Below, piece after piece: positions 1 to 8,392 of a DNA stretch of 64,000 bases; position 1 is the first letter of the stretch, and each line of letters starts with the position of its first letter. The position numbers were made by a program, and so were the translations under genes. The DNA is taken from assembly GCF_002240355.1 (NCBI RefSeq), contig NZ_CP016353.1, forward strand, positions 2,964,501 through 3,028,500. Reading direction: 5' to 3'. The notes below the pieces were generated by a model, which had not been told where the DNA came from, made no database searches, and saw nothing but the letters and a program-made list of their open reading frames with translations. This DNA is from Prauserella marina. Its GTDB lineage: Bacteria; Actinomycetota; Actinomycetes; Mycobacteriales; Pseudonocardiaceae.

Positions 1-694
1 CGGACTACTCGACCACGAACGGCTTGGCTGGCGAAAGGTTCCGGCGCGGGCGGTGCTGGAGGGCGTGACGGGCCTTCCGGTGTACCTCGACGGGCACGTG
101 CCGGCGATGGCGGCAGCCGAACTGCTTTTCGGAGCAGCTGGGCGCGCGGAGAGTTCGCTGTACTTCTACGCGAGGGAAATGGTGGGCGTCGCCGTCGCGG
201 TGCACGGCAGGCTGCACAGGGGGCCGGGACAGTCGGGCAGCATCGCGCATCTGCCCGTCGGCGGCGACGTGCCGTGCTCGTGCGGGCGCACGGGCTGCCT
301 TGAGGCGACGGTCGCCGAGCTCGCCGTCGTGGAACGCGCGGTGAAGGCAGGCGTCATCGCCGAACCGGACATCGGTCTGCTGCGCGCGGCGGCCGAGGCC
401 GGCGACCCCACCGCAGACGAAATCCTCGCCGAAAGGGCGCGTGCGCTGGGCACGGCGGCGGGAATCCTGCGGGACGTGGTGAATCCGGAGCTCGTCGTCC
501 TCGGCGGGCAGGCGATCACCGACGCCCCGGGGTATCTCGGCGAGCTGTTGCGCACGTTCGCCGACACGACGGCATTGCCGGGCACTGACCTGGTCGAGGT
601 CACCAGGTTCGGGCCCGACGTGCAGGCCATGGCGGCGTGCACCGGTCTGCTCACCCAGCTCTACGATCACCCGCTTTCCGTGCTGGGAGCCTGA
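1..694 (+). CDS. ROK-family protein (regulator or sugar kinase), 5' end outside window
   Basis: The frame is open from base 2 to the TGA at 692-694, so about 230 C-terminal residues are present and the true start lies upstream of the window. The ROK zinc-binding signature CSCGRTGCLE is clear, and it follows an ISTIS-free glycine-rich stretch ending GQSGSIAHLPVGG, the usual ROK order. The C-terminal part (ILRDVVNPELVVLGGQ) matches the ROK fold. ROK proteins are either glucokinase-type sugar kinases or repressors that add an N-terminal winged helix. The missing N-terminus decides which, so the function stays open. The next gene starts about 90 bases downstream on the same strand. Confidence 0.85.
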   Translation, partial: GLLDHERLGWRKVPARAVLEGVTGLPVYLDGHVPAMAAAELLFGAAGRAESSLYFYAREMVGVAVAVHGRLHRGPGQSGSIAHLPVGGDVPCSCGRTGCLEATVAELAVVERAVKAGVIAEPDIGLLRAAAEAGDPTADEILAERARALGTAAGILRDVVNPELVVLGGQAITDAPGYLGELLRTFADTTALPGTDLVEVTRFGPDVQAMAACTGLLTQLYDHPLSVLGA

Positions 695-787
695 CCGCGT
701 TACTTTCACGCAGTTCCTTTGTGGACTGTGCGGATCCCAGTGACTGGAAGCCGGAATGACCGTGGACGGCCCGGTCGTTGCGCGAGC

Positions 788-1957
788 ATGACTGGCAAAC
801 CGGAGTTACATCTGGCGACGGCACTGGAGGCAACGGGCTGGCACCCGGCTTCGTGGCGGGAGCCGCGAGCACGCCCAGGGGAGATATTCACCGCCGCGTA
901 CTGGACGGATCTGGTGCGGGAGGCGGAAAAAGGACTGCTCGACTTTGTCACGATCGAGGATTCGCTCGGTCCGGGTGACGGAATCGAAAGGACCGACCGG
1001 GTGCGCGGAAGGCTGGACTCGGTACTCATCGCGTCGAGGGTCGCGCCGTCGACGACCGAGATCGGGCTCGTGCCGACGGTGGTCGCCACCCACACCGAGC
1101 CGTTCCACCTCTCGAAAGCGCTGGCGACGCTCGACTACGTGAGCCAGGGCAGGGCGGGAGTCAGGGTCAGGGTGGACGGCAGCGCCGGCAACGCCGCGCA
1201 TTTCGGCAGGCGGGATCCGGCGACCCTCACGAGGGAGGAACTGTTCGCCGAAGCGGCCGACTACGTCGAGGTGATTCGCAGGTTGTGGGACAGCTGGGAG
1301 GACGAAGCGGAGATCCGCGACGTCGCCACCGGCCGGTTCGTCGACCGCGAAAAACTGCACTACATCGACTTCGAAGGGCCGTGGTTCGGTGTCAAGGGCC
1401 CCTCGATCACGCCGCGCCCTCCGCAGGGGCAGCTTCCCGTCGCCGTTCTCGCGCACGCCACGGCTGCCTACCGGCTCGCGGCACGCTCGGCCGACCTCGT
1501 CTTCGTCACCCCGCGGGACGAAAGGGACGCGGCGAGGATCGTCTCGGAGATCGGCGCCGAGAGCGACGTCGCCGGAAGGGAGAACCGGCCGGGGATCTTC
1601 GCCGACCTCGTGGTGTTCCTCGACGAGACGGAGCGCGCGGCGGTGGATCGCAAGGCGCGGCTCGACGAACTGGCCGGCGAGACCTGCGACAGCGACGCGG
1701 CCGTGTTCACCGGAACGGCCGGGCAACTCGCCGAGGTGCTGACCGGGCTCGCGGAGCAGGGCATCACCGGGTTCCGGCTGCGGCCGGGAGCCATTCCCCA
1801 CGACCTGCTCGCCATCACGACGAAGGTCACGGCGGTGCTGCGCGAGGCGGGCCGGTACCGGTCGCGCTACGCGCTGGACAGCGAACAACGAACGACACTA
1901 CGCGGGACGCTCGGCCTCGGCCGTCCCGCCAGCCGCTACGCGGAGGTGGCCTCATGA
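788..1957 (+). CDS. LLM-class FMN-dependent monooxygenase (DszA/NtaA/SnaA type)
   Basis: This 389-residue protein belongs to the bacterial luciferase-like fold. It starts with a strand and active-site region of the form HLATALEATGWHP and contains the paired segments VVATHTEPFHLSKALATLD and DYVSQGRAGVRV typical of reduced-FMN monooxygenases that attack sulfonated or N-containing substrates. Such enzymes use FMNH2 from a separate reductase; an SsuE-like reductase lies at 12964. A TTG 23 codons upstream would add a basic stretch unlike the family, so the ATG at 788 is preferred. The gene overlaps the next monooxygenase by four bases (ATGA), which indicates translational coupling. The substrate is not identifiable from sequence; sulfonate or sulfone is inferred from neighbours. 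Confidence 0.85.
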   Translation: MTGKPELHLATALEATGWHPASWREPRARPGEIFTAAYWTDLVREAEKGLLDFVTIEDSLGPGDGIERTDRVRGRLDSVLIASRVAPSTTEIGLVPTVVATHTEPFHLSKALATLDYVSQGRAGVRVRVDGSAGNAAHFGRRDPATLTREELFAEAADYVEVIRRLWDSWEDEAEIRDVATGRFVDREKLHYIDFEGPWFGVKGPSITPRPPQGQLPVAVLAHATAAYRLAARSADLVFVTPRDERDAARIVSEIGAESDVAGRENRPGIFADLVVFLDETERAAVDRKARLDELAGETCDSDAAVFTGTAGQLAEVLTGLAEQGITGFRLRPGAIPHDLLAITTKVTAVLREAGRYRSRYALDSEQRTTLRGTLGLGRPASRYAEVAS

Positions 1958-3324
1958 GCAAGCCGGTCAAGCACATCCATCTCGCCGCGCACTTTCCCGG
2001 CGTCAACAACACCACGGTGTGGAGCGACCCGGAGGCGGGCAGTCACATCGAGTTCGGTTCGTTCGCTCACCTGGCCCGCACGGCGGAGCGCGCGAAGTTC
2101 GACTTCTTCTTCCTCGCGGAGGGGCTGCGGCTGCGTGAGCAGGGCGGCGAGATCTACGACCTCGACGTCGTGGGCAGACCGGACACCTTCACGGTGCTCG
2201 CGGCGCTGGCCGCCGTGACCGAACGGCTCGGGCTGACCGGCACGATCAACTCGACCTTCAACGAGCCCTACGAGGTCGCGCGGCAGTTCGCCAGCCTCGA
2301 TCACCTTTCCGGTGGCAGGGCGGGGTGGAACGTCGTGACCTCGTGGGACGCGTTCACCGGGGAGAACTTCCGCAGGGGCGGGTATCTGCCGCAGGAGCAG
2401 CGCTACGAGCGGGCGCGGGCGTTTCTCTCGGCCTCGGCGACGCTGTTCGATTCGTGGCGAGGCGACGACATCGCCGCCGACGCCGGCCGCGGCGTGTTCG
2501 CGGGGGATCCGCACGCGGGTGGGTTCGCCTACCGCGATGCCCACTTCGACATCGAGGGCCACTTCGATGTGCCGAGGAGCCCGCAGGGCAGACCGGTGAT
2601 CCTGCAAGCCGGCGATTCGGAGGAGGGCAGGGAGTTCGCGGCCGCGACCGCCGACGCGATCTTCACGAGGCACGGGACGCTCGAAGCAGGGCAGGCTTTC
2701 TACGCCGACGTCAAGGGGCGGCTCGCGCGGTACGGGCGCACTCGCGATCAGCTCGTCGTACTTCCCGCCGCCACCTTCGTGGTCGGCGACACCGACGCCG
2801 ACGCGCACGAGAAGGCCGCGGTGATCCGCCGCAAGCAGGTCAGCGCGCAGACCGCCATCAAGTTCGCCGAACAGCTCTGGAACAGGGATCTCTCCGGCTA
2901 CGACCCGGAAGGGCCACTGCCCGAAGTGGATCCGCTACCCGGTGAGAACACGATCTCGCGCGGAAGGGCGAGTGTCCGCTTGTATCGTGACCCGGTCGCC
3001 ACCGCGCGTGAGTGGAGGGAGCTGGCATCGGCTCGGAACCTTTCGCTGCGCGAGCTGATCATCGAGGTCACCGGTCGGCAGACGTTCATCGGCTCGGCCG
3101 CCACGATCGCCGAGGAAATCAACCATTTGGTCCAGCAGGATGCCAGCGACGGGTTCATTCTGGTGCCGCATGTCACACCGGGAGGTTTGGACGAATTCGC
3201 GGACACGGTTGTGCCGCTTTTGCAGGAGCGGGGCGTCTTCCGATCGGATTACGAGGGGGTGACACTGCGCGACCATCTCGGGATCGGTAGTTCGTTACCG
3301 GGTAACCTCGAACGGAGCGCCTGA
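1954..3324 (+). CDS. LLM-class FMN-dependent monooxygenase, nitrilotriacetate/dibenzothiophene-sulfone monooxygenase family
   Basis: The 456 residues fit the usual length of the NtaA/DszA/SnaA branch (about 440-460). The N-terminus (HLAAHFPGVNNTTVWSDP), the NVVTSWD segment near residue 125 and a late GDSEEGREFAA stretch are characteristic of this branch. Its ATG overlaps the stop of the preceding paralogue, so the two are almost certainly co-translated and may form a heteromeric or sequential system. The family oxidises C-S or C-N bonds with FMNH2 and O2 in the cytoplasm. The sulfonate-type ABC transporter at 5.4-8.2 kb and the FMN reductase at 13 kb support an organosulfur role, but the actual substrate is unknown. 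Confidence 0.88.
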   Translation: MSKPVKHIHLAAHFPGVNNTTVWSDPEAGSHIEFGSFAHLARTAERAKFDFFFLAEGLRLREQGGEIYDLDVVGRPDTFTVLAALAAVTERLGLTGTINSTFNEPYEVARQFASLDHLSGGRAGWNVVTSWDAFTGENFRRGGYLPQEQRYERARAFLSASATLFDSWRGDDIAADAGRGVFAGDPHAGGFAYRDAHFDIEGHFDVPRSPQGRPVILQAGDSEEGREFAAATADAIFTRHGTLEAGQAFYADVKGRLARYGRTRDQLVVLPAATFVVGDTDADAHEKAAVIRRKQVSAQTAIKFAEQLWNRDLSGYDPEGPLPEVDPLPGENTISRGRASVRLYRDPVATAREWRELASARNLSLRELIIEVTGRQTFIGSAATIAEEINHLVQQDASDGFILVPHVTPGGLDEFADTVVPLLQERGVFRSDYEGVTLRDHLGIGSSLPGNLERSA

Positions 3325-3371
3325 ACATAGGCGATGTTCCCCGCCCGTGACGACGCCCGAGTGACGATTCT

Positions 3372-5384
3372 GTGAAATCCCAGTACCGCCCGGAACTCCA
3401 GGGTCTGCGTGCCCTCGCCGCTGCCCTCGTGGTGATCTACCACGTGTGGCTCGGCCGGATCTCGGGCGGTGTGGACGTTTTCTTTCTCGTCACCGGTTTT
3501 CTCATCACGGGCCAGCTCTACCGGGCAACGATGCGCGGCCGCATCGAGTTCCGTCCGATGTGGGGCAGGATCATCAAGCGGCTGTTGCCCGCCATGGTCA
3601 CCGTGTTGCTGGCAACAGTCGCGGTCGCCTTCGTGCTGCTGCCGGAAGTGCGCTGGTTCCAGACCATCAAGGAAGTCGTCGCCTCGGCGTTGTTCGTGGA
3701 AAACTGGCGGCTGGCGGCTGATTCGGCCGACTACTTCGCACAGCACGACCAGGCGAGCCTCGTCCAGCACTTCTGGTCGCTTTCCATCCAAGGCCAGTTC
3801 TATCTCGTGTGGCCGCTGCTGGTGGTGCTGATCGTCTTCGTGGCGCGGCGCGCGGGCTGGAGCGTGCGCAAGTCGATGTTCGGCGGCCTGGCCGTCGTGT
3901 TCGGGATCTCGCTGGCCTACTCGGTGTGGCTCACCGTCGTCGACCAGCCGCTGGCCTACTTCTCGTCGCTGACGAGGGTGTGGGAATTCGCGCTCGGTGG
4001 TTTGCTCGCGCTGTCGATCGACAAGATCAGCCTGCCGAAGGCACCGAGGATCGCGCTGGGCTGGCTCGGCGTCGCCGGGTTGGTCTCGGCGGGCCTCATC
4101 CTGCAAGTCGGCACCGTTTTCCCCGGGTACGCCGCACTGTGGCCGACGATGGCCGCCGTACTGGTGCTGGTGGCCGGTTCCACGGGCAGCGTGCTCGGTG
4201 CCGACCGGCTGCTGTCGTCGAGACCGCTCGGCTATCTCGGCAAGGTCAGCTTCTCGCTGTACCTCTGGCACTGGCCGGTGCTGCTGTTCTATTCGATCGC
4301 CAGGGATCGGCCCGAGGTCGGCCTGCGCGGCGGAGCGCTGGTCATCGCGATCTCGCTCGTGCTGGCCGTCGCGACGTTCCACCTCGTGGAGGAGCCCGTC
4401 CGCCGGTCGCGGATCGGTGTCACGACGCGGTGGGGTGCCTACCGGTTCGGCGTGCTCGCGCTCGTTCCGGTGCTGCTCGCCGCCGGTGCCTGGCAGCTCG
4501 TCGGTCAGCAGCGGGCCTCGTTCACGCTCAACCCCGACGACCCCGTGTACCAGGGTGCGCGTGCCGTCGGCGCGCCGGTCGACGGCTCACAGCCGGCCGC
4601 TCACGGCGACGTTCCGCTGATCCCGCCGTTCGCGGCGTTGCCAGACCAGTTCGACAAGTTCGAGGAAGAGGACTGCTGGCTGGCCGAGCGCAACGAGGAA
4701 CTCGTGGTCTGCACGATCGATCCTCCCGCCGAGGCCGAGCCGACCAAACGGATCGTCGTCGCGGGCGATTCCCATTCCCAGCAGTACAACGCCGCGCTGC
4801 GGCCGCTGGTGGAGCAGCGCGGCTGGCAGGTCATCTCGATGGGAAGGGGAGCGTGCCCGCTCTCGACCGACTCGGACAGCCTCCCCGGCGACCAGGCGTG
4901 CATGGACTGGAACACCTCGGTCACCGAGGAAATCTTGGAGATGCGGCCCGACGCCGTGCTCACGATCGGCACGAGGGACGTGCGCGTCGGTCTTACCGAG
5001 TGGACCCCGCCGGGATACGTCGCCCAGTGGCGTGCCCTTTCCGAGGCCGGAATCCCGGTTGTCGCGGTCAGGGACAACCCGCGCTTCGACTTCGAACCGT
5101 CGGACTGCGTGCGCAACAGCAGCACCGGGGCCATGGAGGAATGCGGAGTCCCGCGCGCGGACATCCTGCCCGAGCAGGCTCCTTACGAGACGTTGCCCGA
5201 CGTGCCTCCGGGGGTGCATTTCCTCGACTTCAGCGATTACTTCTGCCCAGACGGAATGTGTCAGCCGGTGATCGGCAACGTGCTCGTCTATCTCGACGAC
5301 AACCACGTGACCGCTGCCTATCTCGAAACCATGTCGGCCGTGCTCGACGAGCATCTTGAGGCGACGCTGGGCTGGTCGGCGTAG
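3372..5384 (+). CDS. Membrane acyltransferase-3 (OafA/YrhL type) with C-terminal SGNH domain
   Basis: The 670-residue protein has an N-terminal acyltransferase-3 domain of about ten membrane helices (residues 1-380). It begins with the family signature YRPELQGLRALAAALVV and contains the GGVDVFFLVTGFLI motif. A linker leads to an extracytoplasmic SGNH-like domain with the serine motif AGDSHS near residue 465 and the late DDNHVT block that supplies the Asp/His pair. OafA-type fusions O-acetylate cell-envelope glycans: the membrane part passes the acyl group and the SGNH part transfers it. The start is GTG at 3372. The gene converges on the ABC permease at 5410 with only 25 bases between them. 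It interrupts the organosulfur theme and may be unrelated to it. Confidence 0.9.
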   Translation: MKSQYRPELQGLRALAAALVVIYHVWLGRISGGVDVFFLVTGFLITGQLYRATMRGRIEFRPMWGRIIKRLLPAMVTVLLATVAVAFVLLPEVRWFQTIKEVVASALFVENWRLAADSADYFAQHDQASLVQHFWSLSIQGQFYLVWPLLVVLIVFVARRAGWSVRKSMFGGLAVVFGISLAYSVWLTVVDQPLAYFSSLTRVWEFALGGLLALSIDKISLPKAPRIALGWLGVAGLVSAGLILQVGTVFPGYAALWPTMAAVLVLVAGSTGSVLGADRLLSSRPLGYLGKVSFSLYLWHWPVLLFYSIARDRPEVGLRGGALVIAISLVLAVATFHLVEEPVRRSRIGVTTRWGAYRFGVLALVPVLLAAGAWQLVGQQRASFTLNPDDPVYQGARAVGAPVDGSQPAAHGDVPLIPPFAALPDQFDKFEEEDCWLAERNEELVVCTIDPPAEAEPTKRIVVAGDSHSQQYNAALRPLVEQRGWQVISMGRGACPLSTDSDSLPGDQACMDWNTSVTEEILEMRPDAVLTIGTRDVRVGLTEWTPPGYVAQWRALSEAGIPVVAVRDNPRFDFEPSDCVRNSSTGAMEECGVPRADILPEQAPYETLPDVPPGVHFLDFSDYFCPDGMCQPVIGNVLVYLDDNHVTAAYLETMSAVLDEHLEATLGWSA

Positions 5385-5409
5385 GTTTTCCTCCTCGCGG
5401 GACGACGGG

Positions 5410-6288
5410 TCACAGCGACGCGGTGAGCCCGCGTGCCCGCAGTACCGCCCTCTCCAAGGGACGGAACACGAGCAGGTCGATGCCGACGCCGACGATGAGG
5501 ATCAGGAAGATGGCGGCGAGCACCTTGGGCATGTCGTTGAAATCCTGGCCCTGGCTCAGGTAGGCGCCGAGCCCGATGCCGAGTTGTGGCGAGATGGCGA
5601 TGAGTTCGGCCGCCATGAGGGACCGCCAGGAGAAGGCCCAGCCCTGCTTCAGCCCGGCGAGGTAGCCGGGAAGCGCGGCAGGCAACAAGATCAGCCTGGC
5701 TGCGGCCATTCTTCCCGCACCCATCACCGCACCCACCCTCGGAAGGATCGGCGGCACCTGGTCGACACCCGACACCAGCCCGTTGGCGATGGAGGGCACG
5801 GAACCCAGCAACACCACGAAGTAGATCGCCGCGTCGTTGATGCCGAACCACAACACGGCCGCGGGAACCCAGGCCACCGAAGGCAGGCTCTGCAATCCCG
5901 TCAGCAGCGGCCCGATCGCCGCGCGGACCACCCGCACCCTGGCCACCAGCAGCCCAAGCGGGGTCCCGATCGCCACACCGGCAAGAAAACCGAGCACGGC
6001 CCTGTGCAGGGAGGTCCACACGATGCCGAGTACTTCGCCGTCGCTGGCACTGCTCCAGAACTCGTCCCACACCGCGAGCGGCGCCGGCAGCTTGAACTCG
6101 GGCCACCACGCCGTGGACCACAGCACCTGCCACACCACGATGACCAGCACGAGCGCCGTCAAGGGCGGCAAAGCCGTTCTGATCAGCCTCCGCCACAACG
6201 GCGGCCTGCTCTCCTCGACCGGGGTGTCGAGCGCGTCGAGCCCAGCCTCGACGGCGGCGAGGTCCGTGCCCCCGTCAGCGGGCCGCAT
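5410..6288 (-). CDS. ssuC: ABC transporter permease, sulfonate/nitrate/taurine type
   Basis: The 292 residues contain a cytoplasmic N-terminal tail followed by about six membrane helices, with the EAA-loop region near AARLILLPAALPGYLAGLK. This is the BPD_transp_1 permease fold of SsuC/TauC/NrtB importers. The start overlaps the end of the upstream ATPase gene by 14 bases, placing it last in a three-gene operon (binding protein, ATPase, permease). The symbol is by family resemblance; taurine, alkanesulfonate or a related anion could be the ligand. Confidence 0.87.
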   Translation of the reverse strand: MRPADGGTDLAAVEAGLDALDTPVEESRPPLWRRLIRTALPPLTALVLVIVVWQVLWSTAWWPEFKLPAPLAVWDEFWSSASDGEVLGIVWTSLHRAVLGFLAGVAIGTPLGLLVARVRVVRAAIGPLLTGLQSLPSVAWVPAAVLWFGINDAAIYFVVLLGSVPSIANGLVSGVDQVPPILPRVGAVMGAGRMAAARLILLPAALPGYLAGLKQGWAFSWRSLMAAELIAISPQLGIGLGAYLSQGQDFNDMPKVLAAIFLILIVGVGIDLLVFRPLERAVLRARGLTASL

Positions 6289-7102
6289 GGGTACTGATCA
6301 CCTCCCGCAGCCGCGCGGTGATCTCGTCGGTGAGCGCGGCAGGGTCGGTGGCCGAGCTGGATTCAGCGCTGGATTCGCTGCCGGATTCGTTGCCGGTGAA
6401 CCATTCCCGCACCACTTTGCCCGGCCGCGAGGACAGCAGGACGATGCGGCCGCCGAGCCGCACCGCCTCGCGCACGTCGTGCGTGACGAACAGGACGGCC
6501 GAACCGAGCCGCCGGTACACCCTCAGCAATTCGTTCTGCAACACGTCTCTGGTGATGGCGTCGAGGGCGGCGAACGGTTCGTCCATGAGCAGCAGGGCGT
6601 GCCGTCGTTCGTCGTCCCTTCGTTGCGTCGCGGCCAGCGCCCTCGCGAGCGCGACCCGTTGCCGCATCCCGCCGGAGAGTTCGTGAGGGCGCTTGTCGCC
6701 CTGCCCGCCCAGCCGGACCAGTTCCAGCAGTTCCGTGGCCTTCTCCCTGCGTTCCGCGCGCGAGAAACCGGCAAGCCGCAAGGGAAGTTCCACGTTGCGG
6801 ATGGTCGTCAGCCACGGCATGAGGGCGGCGTCCTGGAACATGACCGCGGGCCGCGAGGTGTTGCGGGTGAGCTGACCCGACGTCGGTTTCTCCAGTCCGG
6901 CCACCAGGTTCAGCACGGTGCTCTTGCCGCATCCTGACGCGCCGAGCAGGCAGACGAACTCTCCAGGGGCCACGGTGAGGTCGAGGCCGTCCAGCGCGGT
7001 GACGGCGTTTGCTCCGGTGCCGAAGACCTTGACGACACCATCGAGCCGGACGGCGGCTTCCGTGGACTGCCGCCGCTTGCTCTCGTGCAGGGACACACTC
7101 AT
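6275..7102 (-). CDS. ssuB: ABC transporter ATP-binding subunit, sulfonate/nitrate type
   Basis: The 275-residue ATPase has Walker A (LLGASGCGKSTVLN), the signature ELSGGMRQRVALARALA and Walker B (LLMDEPFAALDA), followed by the switch histidine in VTHDVREA. It powers import by the adjacent permease. The ATG at 7102 was chosen because the longer reading frame adds 44 residues of low-complexity basic sequence with no family match. It lies 16 bases after the binding-protein stop. The C-terminus is enriched in Ser/Glu (around NESGSESSAESSS), an unusual low-complexity insertion just before the last helix. Confidence 0.88.
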   Translation of the reverse strand: MSVSLHESKRRQSTEAAVRLDGVVKVFGTGANAVTALDGLDLTVAPGEFVCLLGASGCGKSTVLNLVAGLEKPTSGQLTRNTSRPAVMFQDAALMPWLTTIRNVELPLRLAGFSRAERREKATELLELVRLGGQGDKRPHELSGGMRQRVALARALAATQRRDDERRHALLLMDEPFAALDAITRDVLQNELLRVYRRLGSAVLFVTHDVREAVRLGGRIVLLSSRPGKVVREWFTGNESGSESSAESSSATDPAALTDEITARLREVISTHAAR

Positions 7103-7118
7103 GGATTTCCGGCTTTCG

Positions 7119-8195
7119 TCAGTTGGCTTGCAGGCCCGCGGCGTCGACTGGCGGTTTGCCCTGCTCCGCGAGTACCTCGTTGAGCAGGCTGAGGTCGAGG
7201 AACCCGGAGAGTTCGGCCGCGGCATCCACGACACCGGCGGTCACCGAGTCCTCGGCGAGTTGCGGATACGTGGCGCTCGCTGGATCGGGCGACAGCTCGA
7301 TGTTGGCGAACGCGCGGTCGAGAACGGGGCCGCTCAGCGTGTCGCCGGTCAGTTTCTCGATGGCCGAGTTGACGACGGACTTCGCCTCGCCGGTGTTGTT
7401 CCCTGCCCACTCGGTCGCCGCGATCGCGCCGCGCAGCAGCGCCTTGACGGTCTCAGGATGTTGCCGCACGAATTCGCTGCGGGCGATCATCACCGTCGTC
7501 GGGAACTTGCCGTCCGGCCACAGTTGCTTCTCGTCGAGCAGCACGTGCGCACCCGCCTCCTCGACGAGTTGCGACGGCCACGGTTCGGGCAGCCAGCCAC
7601 CGTCGACCTCACCGCTGCGGAACGCGTCGTAGATCTGGGGGTTCTTCATGTTGGCGACGGTGACGTCGCCGGAGAGATCCTGTTCGCTGAGCCATTTCTT
7701 GAGCGCGACGTCCTGCGTGTTGCCCAGTTGCGGGGTGGCGATCGTGGCGCCCTTGAGCTGGTCTTGCGACGTGATCTCGGGCTTGACCACGAGCTGGGCG
7801 CCGCCGGAGACCGCGCCGGAGATGAGCTGGATGGTGCCCTCGGATTTGGTGAACGCGTTGATGGCGGGGCCGGAACCGATGAACGCGACGTCCAGCGAAC
7901 CGCCGAGCAGCGCGTTGACCTCGTCGGGGCCCGCGTTGAACGTCTGGGTCGTCAGCGTCGTCGATCCCAGCTCGTCGGCGAAGAAACCGTTCTCCACCCC
8001 GACGATCGCGGGAGCGTGGGTGACGTTCGGGAAGTAGCCGAGCCGGACCTCGGTCGCGGCGCCCTGGTCGGCTTCGGGCGGCGGCTGACCACCGCCCTGG
8101 TCGGTCTCGGCACGGGAACAGCTGGCGAGCACGGTCGCGGCCGAGAGGACCATGGCGGCGGCGGTGACGAATCGCGATCTGCGGGAGAAGCTCAC
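7119..8195 (-). CDS. ssuA: Sulfonate/nitrate-type ABC substrate-binding lipoprotein
   Basis: This is the ligand-binding subunit of the transporter encoded downstream. The GTG at 8195 is taken as start because a GAAAGG ribosome-binding site lies about eight bases upstream, and it leads directly into a leader of the form SRRSRF plus a hydrophobic stretch ending in the lipobox LASC (Cys at about residue 26). The mature part follows the SsuA/TauA/NMT1 pattern: LGYFPNVTHAPAIVG, then LLGGSLDVAFIGSGPAINAF. Length is 358 residues. The gene is first in the operon. Its upstream region carries a long palindrome (8336-8366) that resembles sites near two other sulfur genes. Confidence 0.88.
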   Translation of the reverse strand: MSFSRRSRFVTAAAMVLSAATVLASCSRAETDQGGGQPPPEADQGAATEVRLGYFPNVTHAPAIVGVENGFFADELGSTTLTTQTFNAGPDEVNALLGGSLDVAFIGSGPAINAFTKSEGTIQLISGAVSGGAQLVVKPEITSQDQLKGATIATPQLGNTQDVALKKWLSEQDLSGDVTVANMKNPQIYDAFRSGEVDGGWLPEPWPSQLVEEAGAHVLLDEKQLWPDGKFPTTVMIARSEFVRQHPETVKALLRGAIAATEWAGNNTGEAKSVVNSAIEKLTGDTLSGPVLDRAFANIELSPDPASATYPQLAEDSVTAGVVDAAAELSGFLDLSLLNEVLAEQGKPPVDAAGLQAN

Positions 8196-8335
8196 GGCGG
8201 TTGCCTTTCGGAAAGGGGTCGGCCAGAGCCTCGCATTTACTTTCACCGGTTTCCACGCCATCCGGTTGGTGGGATGAGTCTTGACAGTGCCGTCGAATCA
8301 GGTTAATCGAAAAATCCGGATCACGGAATTCCGGT

Positions 8336-8366
8336 CTATTTATTTCGTTCGTAACGAAAGAAATAG
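8336..8366. promoter_or_regulatory. Long palindrome upstream of the ssu-type operon
   Basis: Two 14-base arms (8336-8349 and 8353-8366, 13 of 14 positions complementary) flank a 3-base centre. The core TTTCGTTCGTAACGAAA is AT-rich against a GC-rich background. It lies about 140 bases upstream of the binding-protein start and 27 bases downstream of the preceding minus-strand gene. It could be an operator or, since it also follows that gene's 3' end, a terminator; no clear T-tract follows on the minus strand. The half CGTTCGTAACGAAAG (8346-8360) resembles sites at 11723 and 40903. Confidence 0.55.
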
Positions 8367-8392
8367 GTCACTGGTATATGTCTACTGTGGAC

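Noticed and set aside
719-787. TTG start for the first monooxygenase
   Set aside because: The extra 23 residues are basic, lack family resemblance, and no ribosome site supports TTG. ATG 788 begins near the conserved region.
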